Of a DNA stretch of 6,874 nt, positions 5,466-6,874 are shown piece by piece. Every line of letters begins with the position of its first letter. Position 1 is the first letter of the stretch. Source of the stretch: JAGMDK01 sp023128695 (lineage in GTDB: Bacteria; Planctomycetota; Phycisphaerae; UBA1845; Fen-1342); contig DAOVQG010000251.1 in assembly GCA_030628805.1 (NCBI GenBank), forward strand, positions 1 through 6,874, given 5' to 3'. The notes under the pieces were generated by a model. It ran no database searches and had not been told where the DNA came from. It saw nothing but the letters and a program-made list of their open reading frames with translations. Position numbers and translations under genes: made by a program.

Positions 5466-6874
5466 ATGAATCCACGCACCAAACCAACCAGTTGGCCGGC
5501 GGGGCTGCTAATCGCCGCTCTCGTGCCCGCGCTGCACGCCCAGGCGACGGTCGCGCTGCAAGCCGGCGTCAAACATGCTTACGTGAATGAAGCCATTCCG
5601 GTCACTATCGAGGTTAATAACTTCCAGCAGTGCGAGTTGCCGGAGTTCCCCGAGTTTCCAGACTGCCAGGTGCGACAGATGGGCGAGGGGATAAACTCCC
5701 AATACGTACAGATCGTCAACGGTCGCCGCACGGAGTCACGGACACGGACATACAACTATGAGCTGACGCCCAAAGCCGTCGGCGAGTTGATCATTCCGCC
5801 CGTCTCAATCCGGGTGGACGGGCAGGTCTTACAGACGCGCGCGGTCACACTACCAGTCCGTGCCGGTGATGCCGGCGAGTTGTTCTCGGCGGAGATCGCC
5901 GTGGGTCGGCGGCGGATTTACGTGGGCCAGCGGGTGCCGGCGACGATGACCGTGTGGGTCAAACCGGCGCGCTGGCGCGGTCAATTGCTGAGCGCCCACA
6001 CGATGGGCAATGAATTACTCCATCTGATCAACCTGGGACCCTTTCCACGCCGGGCGACATCCAGTAAGCGTTTTCGTCCCGGCAGCGACCCGCCCGAGGA
6101 GTATTACGCCTATGAGTTCGTGACCGAGTTCGTCGTGGAACGCTCCGGCCAGCTCACGTTCGATGACGTCGAGATCGGGATGACGTATCCCACCCGCGGC
6201 GGAACCCGGAACCTCCGAACTCGTCCCGTCGTGGCCCCCGCCGAGATCCTCCCGATCCCGATGGAGAACCGCCCCGCGACATACAGCGGGGCCGTCGGGC
6301 TCTACGACATCGAAACCTACGCCCGGCCCACCGACGTCCGCGTGGGCGACCCGATCGAGCTCGTCATCGAGGTCTTCGGGGAGGGGCCGGTCGAGACTCT
6401 GCCGCCGCCGCTGCTGACCGCCCACGCTGACCTGAACGATAACTTCCGGGTGCCGGACCAGACACTGGCGGGCGAAATGATCAACGGCCGGCGACGATTC
6501 AACGTGACTATCCGAGCCCGGCGTGACGACGTAACCGAAATCCCGCCCATCGAGTATCCCTACTTCGACCCCGACGCCGAGCGGTTTGTCATGGCCCGCA
6601 GTGATCCGATCGCGCTCTCGGTCGCGCCTGCCGCCGAAGTGCAGGCGCCCGACTTGGCGCACAATCGGACGTCTGCATCGGAGGCCGCGTCTACGTCGTT
6701 GGAGGCGCTTGACGGTCTGCACGACATCGAGACCGACGAAGCGGCGTTATTGGCCACGATCCAGCCGCCGGCCCCCGGCCTGGTGACGGCAGTCCTGCTG
6801 GCGCCGCCGGCGGCTTTCCTGCTCACCTGGGGCGGGCTGGCGCTGGTGCAAAGCCGTACGGCCGACCCGGCCCG
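5466..6874 (+). CDS. batD: BatD-like (oxygen tolerance family) membrane-anchored protein, N-terminal part, 3' end outside window
   Basis: The frame is open from ATG 5466 to the right edge (469 full codons) with no stop. An N-terminal signal peptide has a basic start (MNPRTKP), a hydrophobic core LLIAALVPA (residues 14-22) and a likely cleavage at about 24-27 (HAQA). The BatD hallmark follows: a beta-rich domain with YNYELTPKAVGELIIPPVSI (96-115) and VDGQ, then more Ig-like strands, including a second module from about 281-387 (YARPTDVRVGDPIELVIEVFGEG). After an Ala/Ser/Asp/Glu-rich linker (about 389-430), a hydrophobic segment at about 439-461 (LVTAVLLAPPAAFLLTWGGL) should be the transmembrane helix. 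The cytoplasmic tail is missing. Topology is therefore a large extracytoplasmic domain, one helix and a cytosolic C-terminus. BatD proteins usually sit with BatA/B/E VWA- and TPR-domain partners and a MoxR ATPase, presumably further right. Their biochemical role is unclear. GTG codons at 5451 and 5460 are alternative starts. Confidence 0.82.
   Translation, partial: MNPRTKPTSWPAGLLIAALVPALHAQATVALQAGVKHAYVNEAIPVTIEVNNFQQCELPEFPEFPDCQVRQMGEGINSQYVQIVNGRRTESRTRTYNYELTPKAVGELIIPPVSIRVDGQVLQTRAVTLPVRAGDAGELFSAEIAVGRRRIYVGQRVPATMTVWVKPARWRGQLLSAHTMGNELLHLINLGPFPRRATSSKRFRPGSDPPEEYYAYEFVTEFVVERSGQLTFDDVEIGMTYPTRGGTRNLRTRPVVAPAEILPIPMENRPATYSGAVGLYDIETYARPTDVRVGDPIELVIEVFGEGPVETLPPPLLTAHADLNDNFRVPDQTLAGEMINGRRRFNVTIRARRDDVTEIPPIEYPYFDPDAERFVMARSDPIALSVAPAAEVQAPDLAHNRTSASEAASTSLEALDGLHDIETDEAALLATIQPPAPGLVTAVLLAPPAAFLLTWGGLALVQSRTADPA

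Noticed and set aside
6015..6722. Minus-strand open frame (235 codons) opposite batD
   Set aside because: The plus-strand BatD-like frame is continuous with signal peptide, family motif and membrane segment. The antisense protein is low in recognisable structure and is a codon-bias shadow.

Overview
This is a GC-rich bacterial chromosomal segment carrying ordinary housekeeping genes, plus one unusual repeat-rich convergent intergenic region. The RarA C-terminus, a DUF6941-like protein and a BatD-like protein suggest the Planctomycetota/PVC group. So do short palindromic and heptameric repeats of a kind I associate with those genomes. This placement is inference from protein flavour and repeat style; no rRNA or other decisive marker is present.

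Layout. (1) Positions 1-2946 on the + strand hold a tight gene run: the 3' part of rarA (replication-fork AAA+ ATPase, entering from the left edge), 5-formyltetrahydrofolate cyclo-ligase (folate salvage) and nadB (L-aspartate oxidase, first step of de novo NAD synthesis). Gaps between them are about 10 nt, so they are probably co-transcribed. The first 54 bases are an in-frame tandem palindromic repeat inside rarA. (2) Positions 2947-3409 are non-coding and lie between convergent genes. They contain a G-quadruplex-type array of GGGTTCA heptads, an 89-nt near-perfect stem-loop that begins in the last G-run of that array, and a separate 168-nt element bounded by two inverted arrays of four heptads each. 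(3) Positions 5361 down to 3410 on the - strand hold an operon: a DUF6941-like protein, rsmG (16S rRNA m7G527 methyltransferase) and trmJ (tRNA position-32 2'-O-methyltransferase). The first two overlap by GTGA. A hairpin in the mRNA abuts the trmJ start codon. (4) Positions 5362-5465 are a divergent promoter region. (5) From 5466 to the right edge on the + strand is the first 469 codons of a BatD-type exported, membrane-anchored protein, cut by the window end.

The left cluster combines fork maintenance with two cofactor pathways. The minus-strand operon couples an uncharacterised protein to two RNA-modifying enzymes that support translation. I found no defence system, prophage, CRISPR array, transposase, rRNA or tRNA. 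The most unusual content is the set of repeat elements; none is shown to be functional by sequence alone.
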